55,497 bases of DNA from a virus, in the IMG/VR virus record IMGVR_UViG_3300047564_004158, positions 1 through 55,497 of that record. One strand, written 5' to 3'. This document shows positions 9,601 to 18,600 of this stretch, one piece after another (within the stretch, counting starts at the first letter, position 1; every line of letters begins with the position of its first letter). The notes under the pieces were generated by a model. The model made no database searches. It was not told the origin of the DNA and saw nothing but the letters and a program-made list of their open reading frames with translations. The position numbers were made by a program, and so were the translations under genes.

Positions 9601-10612
9601 TGCTCCCTTTAGTGCAGGGTTTGATTCATCAATGATACCTAGTATATACTGTAGTACTAACGGCACTACCTGGGGGGTGAATTTAGTTAGTAGTATAGCA
9701 GGACGATTTAATTCTTGGAATCATATCGCATATACTAGATTGGGTTCGACTTTTACTATTTGGGTAAATGGAATCAGCGGAGGCACTAGTACTGCAATTG
9801 GTACAAGCAGTCTTATGACTAATTCTACAGCAGTTGCCATTGCAGCAACCGCAGCTGATGGTAACAGCCCAATGACTGGATACTTAACTGGTGTAAGGTT
9901 TATAAAAGGTACGGCACTATATACCACCGCATTTACACCACCAACGGCACCACTTACTGCCACTACCAACACAAGCATCTTACTCAACTTCACCGACGCA
10001 GCCATCCTAGACAGCACCGGGCGTCAGGTATTTGAGACTGTGGCAGACGCCAAGTCCAGTGGTGTGGTAACTAAGTTTACTGGTGGATCTATATCATTTG
10101 ATGGTACTGGGGATGCTTTAAGATTTATTCAAAGTCCATACTGGAATATAACTTCAACTACAACACACACTATTGAAGCTTGGGTATATCACACTGGAAC
10201 AACGGCTAAAACAATTTGTAGTAATTACTGGTATCAAGACGGAAGCAGTGAATATGGTTGGATGTTCCAGATACTTAACACTAGTAGTGTACTACGATTT
10301 GCAAGTGCAGCAGCAAGTTCAGTGGTAGCATCTACAACTGCTGTTCCAACAGGTGTATGGGCACATGTTGCAGCTACAATCGTCAATCTAAATGTAACTT
10401 TTTATATTAACGGTGTTAATGCAGGTGGGGGAGGTACAGTTAGTTCCATAAACTATACTAATACCATACCATCAGTCGGTGCAGCTTATTCAAATGGTGG
10501 ATTTAATAGTGGTCCATTTGTAGGATATATCAACGACCTACGCATTACACAAGGCCACGCTCGTTACACTGCCAACTTCACTCCACCAACTGCTCCACAC
10601 AGGTTAAAATAA
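6656..10612 (+). CDS. Giant modular tail fibre with Ig-like and five LamG domains
   Basis: Encodes 1318 residues, the largest protein in the window. It starts with the shared N-terminal motif (GVQAGSYTAADITVNEAGQI), followed by an IPT/TIG-like domain (~50-140), a putative Ig domain (~145-232, ending PRTFTVTITVSDPYF), and five LamG-like domains beginning near residues 282, 516, 725, 934 and 1147. Each carries the F-x-G-x-x-D start, (T/F)IE-x-W strands and the LYINGI-type strand. It lacks collagen-like repeats, unlike its paralogue at 3590. The final linker FTPPTAPHRLK shows the normal spacer truncated at the C terminus. Host-surface sugar recognition is inferred. Confidence 0.88.
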   Translation: MVTRVPTRMITTTGVQAGSYTAADITVNEAGQITSAASNSVVVSGGGGGPKITGVAVTDNVWTALDDTAVDVLGGYIKITGSGFSSGCLVYFNQTPASSVSFISSTELRVTTGALSAGTYVVYAINTDGGVAISVPGVTFSATPGWQTASTLSDQYDGVAITLSLIASDATSYTLVSGSLPPGLSLNASTGAITGTVVGVTVDTSYTFTVRATDAQNQDSPRTFTVTITVSDPYFNRTTLLLSGSALTTNTVLRDSSTNNFNLTAYGDARASNFTPYGTGWSLYTNDRSYLTIPASSDFDVINTDFTIEFWINFEAFSTMASSGNNIAGPGLSNYASSWFVNFGGSGTTVTTLNYTVMTSLSVGTSNSFTVSLNFNTWYHVAFVRSGSGPGNFKLYINGIQQGAAQNQVTYSGAGSTMAIGSGSFIQNSTYSGNSSYFLSNFRLTKSAVYLENFTPATTPLTALENTTLLLFNQSRLINAGTNTGTITSSGYTSTRAKLISFNPFGITNTGVNGSMYFDGTTDSVRLPSNAISALPGDFTLEFWIYLISTTGNPVIYLVNATAALIIYVVSSKVVVRTFGTADLLTSVDNIQINTWTHVAVARSGSALSLWLNGSRASGGTVTYSTAFPQGEIRIATNELDAQSTNGYIADLRLIKGTAQYNPSNTAITVPTAPLTAVANTQLLTLQYDQPHNNHALLDASSNQHLITRNGNATQGSFSPFSQTGWGNYFKTGTDAITSASSSGFAFGTGNYTIEAQIYWSGSSSEFQITGSSSNNFNLYINATTIGFYDGTSGITRTTTISKNTWLYIALVRSGGSLTFYLNGSAVGSTTASSTNYSAFQLIAGRNTTAGTSWADGYISNLRISNLARTISSTPTSAYTQDANTVFLLGNTNRFLDQGVNGLALTITGTPSVVAFSPFNPTAVYNPATHGASAYFDGTGDYVTVADNPAFNFGNGDFTMECWVYPTASGSLFSKRANNATYAPFSAGFDSSMIPSIYCSTNGTTWGVNLVSSIAGRFNSWNHIAYTRLGSTFTIWVNGISGGTSTAIGTSSLMTNSTAVAIAATAADGNSPMTGYLTGVRFIKGTALYTTAFTPPTAPLTATTNTSILLNFTDAAILDSTGRQVFETVADAKSSGVVTKFTGGSISFDGTGDALRFIQSPYWNITSTTTHTIEAWVYHTGTTAKTICSNYWYQDGSSEYGWMFQILNTSSVLRFASAAASSVVASTTAVPTGVWAHVAATIVNLNVTFYINGVNAGGGGTVSSINYTNTIPSVGAAYSNGGFNSGPFVGYINDLRITQGHARYTANFTPPTAPHRLK

Positions 10613-10621
10613 GGAATAACC

Positions 10622-11536
10622 ATGACAACAAAAATAACTGATGCAAACATAGAAGCTACCGGCGTAAGTGCCGGTAGCTATACTGCAGCAGACATTACTG
10701 TTAATAGCAGTGGACAGATTACTAGTGCTAGTCAGGGTATTGGCGGATTTGGTGCACAGGGCACGCAAGGCCTACAAGGTATTAGTGGTTATGTAGGTTC
10801 TGACGGTGCGCAAGGTATACAAGGACCTGCAGGTAGTAATGGTGGAGGTATCGGAACTAGTAATTACGGCGGTGTAGGATACTTAACTTATAATTATGTA
10901 GGGGACGGTTCTACAACCACTTATGCTACTAATAGTGAAATAGCAGAGTTAGATTCAAATAATATATTAGTAACTGAAAACGGTATCTTACAAGTACCTA
11001 CAATTGATTATACAGTTGTAAATACAAATGTAATATTTACTACAGCGCCAGCTTTAAGCAATAATATTCAAATAAGAGTACTTGGCCTTAGAGGGTTACA
11101 AGGTATAACTGGTTTGCAAGGTATAGTAGGCACACAAGGTGTACAAGGCTTAAGCGGTCAATTTGCTGGGCAAGGTGTCCAAGGAGTTCAAGGGGTACAA
11201 GGACTATCTTCACAGCTAGAAAGGCATTATAATGTGCCTGGTATAGTGGCTGTTTCAACCGGAAGTAGTAGATGGTGGATTCAAAGCAATATTTTAATTA
11301 CTCAACTAAGAGCTCAGGTTACAATAGCACCCACAGGTACAGGCATAATAATAAATGTAAATAAGAATGGTAGTCAAATAGCACAATTAAGTATAGCAGC
11401 TACTACTAATTCTATAGAATCTGCTGTAAATATATTCGCCGCAAAAGACGATTACTTTACTGTTGATGTAATACAAAAGGGTAGTATTATTGCTGGCTCA
11501 GACCTGGTTATTAGTTTTTTATACAGAAGGACATAA
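10622..11536 (+). CDS. Collagen-like tail fibre protein with C-terminal beta domain
   Basis: Encodes 304 residues. It begins with the shared motif (GVSAGSYTAADITVNSSGQI), has a first G-x-Q block (GAQGTQGLQGISGYVGSDG), a beta linker domain like that at the window's left edge, and a second G-x-Q block (GLQGIVGTQGVQGLSG...). It ends in a ~100-residue domain of alternating hydrophobics (ISTGSSRWWI..., VISFLYRRT) that resembles a small trimeric beta cap. The first 40 residues are closest to those of the upstream gene at 6656. Probably a trimeric fibre or fibre connector. Confidence 0.82.
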   Translation: MTTKITDANIEATGVSAGSYTAADITVNSSGQITSASQGIGGFGAQGTQGLQGISGYVGSDGAQGIQGPAGSNGGGIGTSNYGGVGYLTYNYVGDGSTTTYATNSEIAELDSNNILVTENGILQVPTIDYTVVNTNVIFTTAPALSNNIQIRVLGLRGLQGITGLQGIVGTQGVQGLSGQFAGQGVQGVQGVQGLSSQLERHYNVPGIVAVSTGSSRWWIQSNILITQLRAQVTIAPTGTGIIINVNKNGSQIAQLSIAATTNSIESAVNIFAAKDDYFTVDVIQKGSIIAGSDLVISFLYRRT

Positions 11537-11743
11537 ATGTTTACTACAAATTTTGAAAATGGTGTATTAACTGTAATTAAGGATACGAATATAATTATAG
11601 TTCAACCATTTAAACCAACTTCTACTGGTATACAACAATCTTGGGCATATGAACAAGAGGCTATTGAATGGTGGAATAGCATCAAACATTTATATGACTA
11701 TGAATTACCAACAGAAACTGTAGAATCTACACCTAATAACTAA
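11537..11743 (+). CDS. Small hypothetical protein in the tail-fibre operon
   Basis: Encodes 68 residues and starts directly after the upstream TAA (TAAATG). It has a beta-rich first half (MFTTNFENGVLTVIKDTNI) and a helical, Trp- and Glu-rich second half (SWAYEQEAIEWWNSIKHLYD). No signal peptide or membrane segment is seen. It might be a tail-fibre assembly chaperone, like the small protein at 2367, because it lies between a fibre gene and the first member of the large paralogous trio. Function not recognised. Confidence 0.65.
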   Translation: MFTTNFENGVLTVIKDTNIIIVQPFKPTSTGIQQSWAYEQEAIEWWNSIKHLYDYELPTETVESTPNN

Positions 11744-11753
11744 TGGATAAATT

Positions 11754-14036
11754 ATGGCACTAATACATCGCTCAAAAACACAATATAACTTCCCATTAGT
11801 ATGGGTTGATCCAGATACTACAAAAAATAGGGTTTGGATAGACGGATTCGCCTACAACTATACCGCACTAGCGCCAAACGCATTAGATAGATTTTACTGG
11901 CAAACTAGAAACAATGTTAGAAATACTAGTAGTACTATAGATTTTGATGACTACGTTCCCGTTCAAACAGGAAATTTAGATGGTAATACGTGGACAAGCA
12001 GTAATAATGTTGCCTATGCTTGCCCGGGTTTATTCGATAATTGGATACTTAGTTTAGATTATCAAAATTATAAACCAACTAGAAACTGGCGTAGTGCCGG
12101 CGGTTTAACCATACTTACATACCCCAGAACTAGTAATGCTACGCAGCAATATGGTGATTGGTGGATTGGTGAAGATATGGTTGATAGAGCGCAAGCATAT
12201 CGCACAGAAGACTCGGCCTATTACGTTCACATATACGAACAAACAGAAAATATCAGTTTTACAGCAGAATCTTGGAGTTATAGTGGCACTACTATTACAG
12301 TAACCAAAACAAATCATGGATTATATTTTGGAGATGTAGTTACTATTAGTGGTATGACAGCAACTACAAATGCTCCTCAAGGAACTTATTTTATAGCTAC
12401 AGTTCCTAATAATAACAGTTTTACATTTACTGCGTTATTAACACCAACAGGAACCGCTGGTGGGACAGTAACTGTTACAGGAACTACTAGACGTGGTTGG
12501 GGATTAGAACATGAGGGACAAAGGGCTACATATGCAACTAGCGGCATGTCCGTTAGCATAATTCAAGGCTACGACAACGTTTATAATGATAATGACGCAA
12601 CCGTTGACACAGCATTAAAAAATACGGCCGCTCGTAGTAGACCATATTTTGATCAAAAAACTCTAGGTGGCGGCTGGAAATTTTTTCTAGGAATTGATAG
12701 TCAATATTTTTGGGTTGTAAAAACCGAAGCTATAAATAATTTTGATTATTCAGTATTAAAATATGATATGACATCCGGAACAGGTACAGAAACTACTGTA
12801 CTAGCTGCTACAACCGTTACAACACCCCTAGCTAATGTTATACCAAATATACCTAGTAATTTGCGCCATGATTCAAGCAGTAGAAAAGTATTTTATAGTA
12901 GTCACTTTAATACTACTGAATTAGCTCCGCTAAGGTTAGTTTGGGACAAAGATAGTGGTACTATAACTTCATCTGTCTGTACCATAACATACCCAGACAC
13001 CTATAATTTTAGCACATATTCTGCATTACCAACGGCTAATAATTTTAATAGTTTTGGTTATAATAATTGGTGGATTAAAGCACATCAGTTTACTAAAAAT
13101 AATACTAATTATATAACGTTCTGTACGCTAGATAAATATATCTATGCTAATAGCGCAAGATTTCCAACTAGAAAGGCAAGAACTTGGTTAACATTTTCTG
13201 TAGGTGGAGGAACTGCAGATAATAGTTTAACTTTTCATAGCGCGCTAACGTTTGAAACTACTAACACATTTCCTATGGGCTGGGTTCCCTACAATAGTAC
13301 GGGCACAAAATTAGCAATATTTAATAACATTGGTTCAGGTATATGGGAATTTAACGATACAACGTTTGATGCTGATAGTTGGACATATACAACAATTAAT
13401 AATACATTATCAAGAGTAGTAGTAACAAAAACAAACCATGGGCTAACAGTAGGTACTACTATTACTACTGCAGGAACTGCTAATACAACAACTAATTCAC
13501 CTATTGGCCAATATATTATTAGCGAAGTAATCTCTGCCAATGAATTTGTATTTATTGCAGATGCAAATAATACCGGAGTAATTACCGGTACAGCCACGGG
13601 AACACTAAATATTAGAACAGGTTGGCAACTTAATTTCCAAACCTCACTTAGAGCTCGCGGATATGGTGTAGATAATTCCGGTAGACTGTGGATAGGAACT
13701 AGAATAACTGGCACCGGTAGAATGGAAGCTCATGTTATTGGAGAAACTGTTCCGGCCACTATTGATATAAAATTAAGCAGTCCAGCAGCAAATACTTTTA
13801 ATAAATATATTTATACTAGTGGAGACGAAAATACAAATATACTTGTAAATGTTTATGATTATATGAATAATCGTGTAAGTAAACCAGTTATATTAACCAT
13901 TAAAAGTAATAATGTTACTTTTACAGGTGGAGCTACTACTATTAAAATTACAAGTAGTGCCTCCCAAGATACTAGTGTACCGATTATAGTTAAAAGTGTT
14001 GGACAAACACTTATTACAGCTACGGCAGGTGTATAA
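11754..14036 (+). CDS. Large tail protein, first member of a paralogous trio
   Basis: Encodes 760 residues. The N-terminal block (VWVDPDTTKNRVWIDGFAYN) recurs in the genes at 14036 and 16203. The core has shared landmarks: SNLRHDSSSRKVFYSSH, C-T-ITYP, NNWWIKAHQF, RTWLTFSVG and a final ~80-residue Ig-like domain. Its repeats of ~40-50 residues with W/F-x-x-(D/N)-G suggest a beta-propeller-like core; this is inference. Two inserted beta domains, near residues 165-240 and 540-625, both carry V-TKTNHGL and are absent from the 14036 paralogue. The stop overlaps the next ATG (TAATG). Likely a structural tail or receptor-binding protein. Confidence 0.75.
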   Translation: MALIHRSKTQYNFPLVWVDPDTTKNRVWIDGFAYNYTALAPNALDRFYWQTRNNVRNTSSTIDFDDYVPVQTGNLDGNTWTSSNNVAYACPGLFDNWILSLDYQNYKPTRNWRSAGGLTILTYPRTSNATQQYGDWWIGEDMVDRAQAYRTEDSAYYVHIYEQTENISFTAESWSYSGTTITVTKTNHGLYFGDVVTISGMTATTNAPQGTYFIATVPNNNSFTFTALLTPTGTAGGTVTVTGTTRRGWGLEHEGQRATYATSGMSVSIIQGYDNVYNDNDATVDTALKNTAARSRPYFDQKTLGGGWKFFLGIDSQYFWVVKTEAINNFDYSVLKYDMTSGTGTETTVLAATTVTTPLANVIPNIPSNLRHDSSSRKVFYSSHFNTTELAPLRLVWDKDSGTITSSVCTITYPDTYNFSTYSALPTANNFNSFGYNNWWIKAHQFTKNNTNYITFCTLDKYIYANSARFPTRKARTWLTFSVGGGTADNSLTFHSALTFETTNTFPMGWVPYNSTGTKLAIFNNIGSGIWEFNDTTFDADSWTYTTINNTLSRVVVTKTNHGLTVGTTITTAGTANTTTNSPIGQYIISEVISANEFVFIADANNTGVITGTATGTLNIRTGWQLNFQTSLRARGYGVDNSGRLWIGTRITGTGRMEAHVIGETVPATIDIKLSSPAANTFNKYIYTSGDENTNILVNVYDYMNNRVSKPVILTIKSNNVTFTGGATTIKITSSASQDTSVPIIVKSVGQTLITATAGV

Positions 14037-15811
14037 TGACAGCTAGAATAATTGCTTATAGTAAGTACGATGCTAGATGGAATTGGGTAGTAGAAGATCC
14101 AGATAGATCAAAAAATAGAATATTTATTGATAACGTAGCATTTGATACTAATACTCTTAGGGCTAGACCATTAGAACAATGGGCAGTTCAGGATAGTGCT
14201 AATACTGCTAGAACTATTACACCTAACTGGAATACTCTAATACCTATCACTACTAATGGCAAATTTCAGTCAGTGTATGCTACATCTGCTACTACAGATA
14301 ATGTTGCCTATCCAGGACACTTTGATTCATTTATCTGTTCCTTGGATTATGAAAATTATCCTGGTTTACAAAATGTTAAAGGCTCAAACGATGTAGCAAG
14401 TGCTCATGTGTTCCAAGATTACGGTGCTGCAGGTACGCGTGGTGTTCTTTGGAAAGCTTCTAATTTTAATCAAGGCAGTCATTATTATGTTGTACAATCA
14501 CCCCCTACCGTAGTTAATTTCTGGGAAGATCCAGAATTACCAGGCGAATTTTATGCTTTACAATTAAACGCACAAGGTACTTCAGGTGGAAGTTTTATAG
14601 GTAAAAATAAAGTGTTAGTTGCTACAGCATTAACATTTACCACTAATATGACTGGCAGTACTAACAGTTTTTTCTTTGTTGGTATAAATAACGATAAAAC
14701 TGCTACGTTTTGCAGTGTAAACGGAAATACGCAAGATATTGTATTTTATAACTGTAATAAAGAAGGTAACGTAGATATATTTAAAACCTTTTTACATCCA
14801 GGTTGGCCAATTAATCATTATCAATGGCCTAGCAATATTAGACATGCTTCAGCTACTAGAAAAGTATTTTATCAAGGTGGCTGGGATAGACATCCACTTG
14901 ATGAATTAAAACAAGCATTCTTTACTAGATTTGAATGGAATCCGGTTACTAAAACTATAGTAGAAACACCGTGTACAATTACATATCCATCAGGAAAAAC
15001 CCATAGAGACTTTCAACGTTGTGTTCAATTTATTGCAGCTAATCATAGTGCTAATAGAAATGTTTGGTATTATAAGCCACATCAATTTACTGTTAATGGA
15101 ACCACATATTTAACTTATATGTTTATTGATAGGTCTAATCATTCTAATATTAATCTTAGAAGTTGGGCTGGCGGCAGAAATAGACAAAATACTTGGGTAA
15201 CTTTTACTGTTGGTAGTGGTACAAACGATAATCAATTAACTTATCACAGTACTTTTACATTTCAAGGCATGCGTAAATTTCCAATATTTCATATGCCTAT
15301 AGATCAAGTTGGTAATAGATTATTAATAGGGCTTCAGGACAAAGTATGTACGCTTACATTCGATGTTGAAAATGGATGGTTTGATCATGATGTTGAAAAT
15401 ATAGCTGCAAGATCTGTTGCAGTAGATAGCACCGGACGAATATTGTTGTCAAGCTCTAGTAGCTCTAATACTATACTTGACACGGCCTATACATATGGAC
15501 AAAGCCAAGGTTCTGCTACAATTTGGGAATATATACCAAGCACACCACTGTATATAGATTGCAAGTTAGAAAATAATAGTTTTATTTATACAGGAAGTAA
15601 TTTAAATACTAATATTATTTTAAGTGTTAAAAATCCTATAACAAATACTAAAGTAGCTAAATCAATTAGATTAACTATTAATGGTAGTACTGCAGTTTTT
15701 GATGATGGCAGCATTAGTAAAATAGTACAAACATCTACCTCTACAGCAGTTAATGTACCTATTATTATTACAGGAGCAGGCAGCCCGACTATAGCTGCTA
15801 GTTACGTATGA
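14036..15811 (+). CDS. Large tail protein, second and shortest member of the trio
   Basis: Encodes 591 residues and represents the family without insertions. Landmarks shared with its neighbours: N-terminal VVEDPDRSKNRIFIDNVAFD, then SNIRHASATRKVFYQGG, C-TITYP, NVWYYKPHQF, NTWVTFTVGSG and a C-terminal Ig-like domain with ITNTKVAKSIRLTINGS. No enzymatic motif, signal peptide or membrane segment was seen. It is coupled to the upstream gene by a TAATG overlap and to the downstream small gene by ATGA. The repeated duplication suggests that each copy binds a different surface target or that the three form a hetero-assembly. Confidence 0.72.
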   Translation: MTARIIAYSKYDARWNWVVEDPDRSKNRIFIDNVAFDTNTLRARPLEQWAVQDSANTARTITPNWNTLIPITTNGKFQSVYATSATTDNVAYPGHFDSFICSLDYENYPGLQNVKGSNDVASAHVFQDYGAAGTRGVLWKASNFNQGSHYYVVQSPPTVVNFWEDPELPGEFYALQLNAQGTSGGSFIGKNKVLVATALTFTTNMTGSTNSFFFVGINNDKTATFCSVNGNTQDIVFYNCNKEGNVDIFKTFLHPGWPINHYQWPSNIRHASATRKVFYQGGWDRHPLDELKQAFFTRFEWNPVTKTIVETPCTITYPSGKTHRDFQRCVQFIAANHSANRNVWYYKPHQFTVNGTTYLTYMFIDRSNHSNINLRSWAGGRNRQNTWVTFTVGSGTNDNQLTYHSTFTFQGMRKFPIFHMPIDQVGNRLLIGLQDKVCTLTFDVENGWFDHDVENIAARSVAVDSTGRILLSSSSSSNTILDTAYTYGQSQGSATIWEYIPSTPLYIDCKLENNSFIYTGSNLNTNIILSVKNPITNTKVAKSIRLTINGSTAVFDDGSISKIVQTSTSTAVNVPIIITGAGSPTIAASYV

Positions 15812-16200
15812 CACAATTAAATAATTACGTAAATTTAAACACCTATTCAGCTATTTCTGAAAACTTTAATAGTTTAACTAAGGCAACATCTGATATAAAT
15901 ACCCAGGAGCCAATTAGTTATGCAATAATAGCAGATTTTCAATTCTACTGTATTGGTTTTAAAAATGTATACAAGGTGATAAATACTATTAACACTAGTA
16001 ATTTAAATGAGCAAATATCAGAACAATTGTTAAATAGAAATACTAGTCTAATTGAAATATCTCAGTATAAATCAGATCAAGAGGCTTATAATTTAGCTAA
16101 TAATTTGGTGCAATTAAATGCATATACTTCAGACGATCAAGAAATAGTCCCAGCTGTTAGTGTTACTACTGGTCTAAATATAGTTTCATATTGGAGCTAA
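15808..16200 (+). CDS. Hypothetical protein between trio members
   Basis: Encodes 130 residues and overlaps the upstream gene by 4 bases (ATGA). It is rich in Asn, Ser and Ile. The middle (ISYAIIADFQFYCIGFKNVY) is hydrophobic but has no clear membrane segment. A helical stretch follows (NTSLIEISQYKSDQEAYNLAN), and the end, VSVTTGLNIVSYWS, is beta-like. I do not recognise the family. Its placement inside the trio suggests a partner or chaperone of one of these tail proteins. Confidence 0.65.
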   Translation: MTQLNNYVNLNTYSAISENFNSLTKATSDINTQEPISYAIIADFQFYCIGFKNVYKVINTINTSNLNEQISEQLLNRNTSLIEISQYKSDQEAYNLANNLVQLNAYTSDDQEIVPAVSVTTGLNIVSYWS

Positions 16201-16202
16201 AC

Positions 16203-18587
16203 ATGCCAAAAATAATTGCATTAAAAAATGCTCAGTTATATGGGTATATTATTGAAGATCCAGACACTTCTAAAAATAGAATCTTTATAGATAATAAAGC
16301 ATATAAATTGACTGACTTAACGCCAGAATCTAAACAAATATTCGCATTTACACCAGTAGTAGAAACAGTTACAGTAACAGAAAGTCCTGATCATAGAGAG
16401 TTTCCAGTAATTATTACTCAAGGTAAGCACGGAAATACTTTAGGTAATACTCGTACTCAATGGCAAGGCAAACTAGGCGTTTCAGATCCGTGGCTATGCT
16501 ATCTAGATTATACTTTTAATAGTAATAGATCCTTTATAGACACGAAACAGTCTGAATATTTAGCTTTAGTTTATCCAAGAGATTTGAGTACAACAGATAT
16601 TAGGGCAGATATGTGGTTAGGTTATGACATGTCACGAGGCCCTAGCTATCGTGCTACTACATTGTCCCAATTAATTACTCCAATATATTTACGGGATGAT
16701 GGATTTTGGATAGGGTTAGATCAAAATCACACAAGTAGTTCAATAGTACTCTATAGATTAAGCGTTGCAGGAGTATCTACAACTGTTTTAAGAACACCAA
16801 CTAACACACAACATTTTGTACTTGGAGCAGATAAAACAGGCTCTGTTCATTTTTTAGAGGTAGCTGCAACTACAAATAATTATACATTTTTTAAAACTGG
16901 TTATGATGTAGTATCACAAACTTTTGGACCAATAACAGATGGATTAAATGGTGTAATTGATCAATACCCAAGCAATTTTAAAAATCCGACAACTACAACT
17001 AAAGTATTTTATAGCAGTCATTATAATGCTTCTAGTATTTTAGCACCGCTGTGTTTTACATGGGATTCTATTAGTGGTACTATAAGTTGTAATAAATGTA
17101 CTATTACGTACCCAGGAGCAAATACGTATAATACCTATAGTTCTATTTGTACAAACAGCAATTATGCAGCTACAGCAAATAATTTATGGTGGATAAAACC
17201 ACATGTATTTTTACATAATGGTACCTATTACATAACTTTTATAGTAACAGAGAAAAGTATACCTTATTTTCCAACAGAAAGATGGAACGCAAATCAAACA
17301 CAGAGAACTTGGATAACTTATTCTATAAGCTCAACTGATGATACACAATTAACTTTTCATAGTGTTATTAACTGGACGTTATGGTCAGACTTACCAAGGG
17401 CTTGGGTGCCAATTAATAATTCAGGAAATAAACTATTAGCTTTTCAAACTGGTAAAACTACAGAACTAACATTTGATGCAACAAGTGGCTGGGTAGAATC
17501 ATTTACACAAAATATAGATGTTAGATCTTATGGAATAGATAGTACTGGCAGGGTATACTTAATAACTAGATCTAATGCTGTCGCCGCCTGGAATAGTACA
17601 ACAGCCGATACTTGGTCTGGTGATGGGTGTAATACTCTTTATGTATACGAGCCAAATATATCAGATAACTTAATAGGTATAACAGAACAATCTAACTATA
17701 ACTATACTGGAACAACTATAAATACTAATTTAATAGTAAACTCCAATAATAAAAATCCATTGAATTCAATAGGTAAATTTACTATAGATAGTACTTTGAC
17801 TCCATTTGGATTAAATAATGGATTTAGCTATAGTTTTGATGGCAGTACTGCTAGAGTATATGGAAAAAATACAGAAGATTTTAATTTTTATACAGATAAT
17901 TTTACTATAGAATTTTTTATATTAAGTCATATAGCTTGGTCAAGTCAAACTAATTTATGCGGTATTGTAGGCCACAAATCTACAGACGCGAATTTAGGTT
18001 GGCAGATTTATAGAAATAATACTAACGCAAATAAAATGTGTCTTAGATATGCTGGTACTAATGATTTTTATTCTACCCTAGACGTAAGTACAGGTAGCTG
18101 GGATCACTGGGCATTAGTTAGATTAGGTAATACATTATCTTGGTATAAAAATGGAATAGCAGCAGGTACTACCACATTTACTGGGACTATTTGGGATAAA
18201 GAAGCTATAGTTATGTTAGGGTATAATCAGGCTTCAACAATTTATTTTAATGGTAGATTAAGCAATATACGCGTACATAAAGGTGTAGCACTATATACTG
18301 GAGAATTTGTATTGCCCACTGCTACGCTAACAGAAGTACAAACAAGTAATACAAATATTACTGCAAGTATTCTAGGTCAGTGTAAGCTTTTAACAGCATG
18401 TACTAATAAGCTAGAAGATATTGCTAATAATACTAGTATAACTACTAAATTAAAAATAGTGGGAACTAGCGTTACTTTTGATGATGCTACCAATGAGAAA
18501 ATAATTACCACAACCGCAGGAACAGTTTCAGTACCTATAAAAATTATAGGCAAAGATGAATCTTTTGTACTGGCTTGTACACCATAA
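16203..18587 (+). CDS. Large tail protein, third member of the trio, with a LamG insertion
   Basis: Encodes 794 residues. The ATG at 16203 is preferred because GGAG lies 6 bases upstream; a TTG 12 bases earlier has no such site. Trio landmarks are present: IIEDPDTSKNRIFIDNKAYK, SNFKNPTTTTKVFYSSH, C-TITYP, NLWWIKPHVF and RTWITYSIS. Between the core and the C-terminal Ig-like domain an extra LamG-like domain is inserted (~540-700), marked by FSYSFDGSTARVYG, FTIEFFILSH, WDHWALVRLGN and SWYKNG. Trio members thus differ mainly by which sugar-binding or beta domain was inserted. Confidence 0.74.
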   Translation: MPKIIALKNAQLYGYIIEDPDTSKNRIFIDNKAYKLTDLTPESKQIFAFTPVVETVTVTESPDHREFPVIITQGKHGNTLGNTRTQWQGKLGVSDPWLCYLDYTFNSNRSFIDTKQSEYLALVYPRDLSTTDIRADMWLGYDMSRGPSYRATTLSQLITPIYLRDDGFWIGLDQNHTSSSIVLYRLSVAGVSTTVLRTPTNTQHFVLGADKTGSVHFLEVAATTNNYTFFKTGYDVVSQTFGPITDGLNGVIDQYPSNFKNPTTTTKVFYSSHYNASSILAPLCFTWDSISGTISCNKCTITYPGANTYNTYSSICTNSNYAATANNLWWIKPHVFLHNGTYYITFIVTEKSIPYFPTERWNANQTQRTWITYSISSTDDTQLTFHSVINWTLWSDLPRAWVPINNSGNKLLAFQTGKTTELTFDATSGWVESFTQNIDVRSYGIDSTGRVYLITRSNAVAAWNSTTADTWSGDGCNTLYVYEPNISDNLIGITEQSNYNYTGTTINTNLIVNSNNKNPLNSIGKFTIDSTLTPFGLNNGFSYSFDGSTARVYGKNTEDFNFYTDNFTIEFFILSHIAWSSQTNLCGIVGHKSTDANLGWQIYRNNTNANKMCLRYAGTNDFYSTLDVSTGSWDHWALVRLGNTLSWYKNGIAAGTTTFTGTIWDKEAIVMLGYNQASTIYFNGRLSNIRVHKGVALYTGEFVLPTATLTEVQTSNTNITASILGQCKLLTACTNKLEDIANNTSITTKLKIVGTSVTFDDATNEKIITTTAGTVSVPIKIIGKDESFVLACTP

Positions 18588-18600
18588 TAAAGGTAATATA

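Noticed and set aside
4660-10600. A diversity-generating retroelement acting on the LamG fibres
   Set aside because: No reverse transcriptase or template repeat is present in the window, and changes are not limited to adenines.
13289-13714. A 141-residue antisense frame in the first trio gene
   Set aside because: No start signal or motif; the + strand frame is continuous and homologous to its two paralogues.
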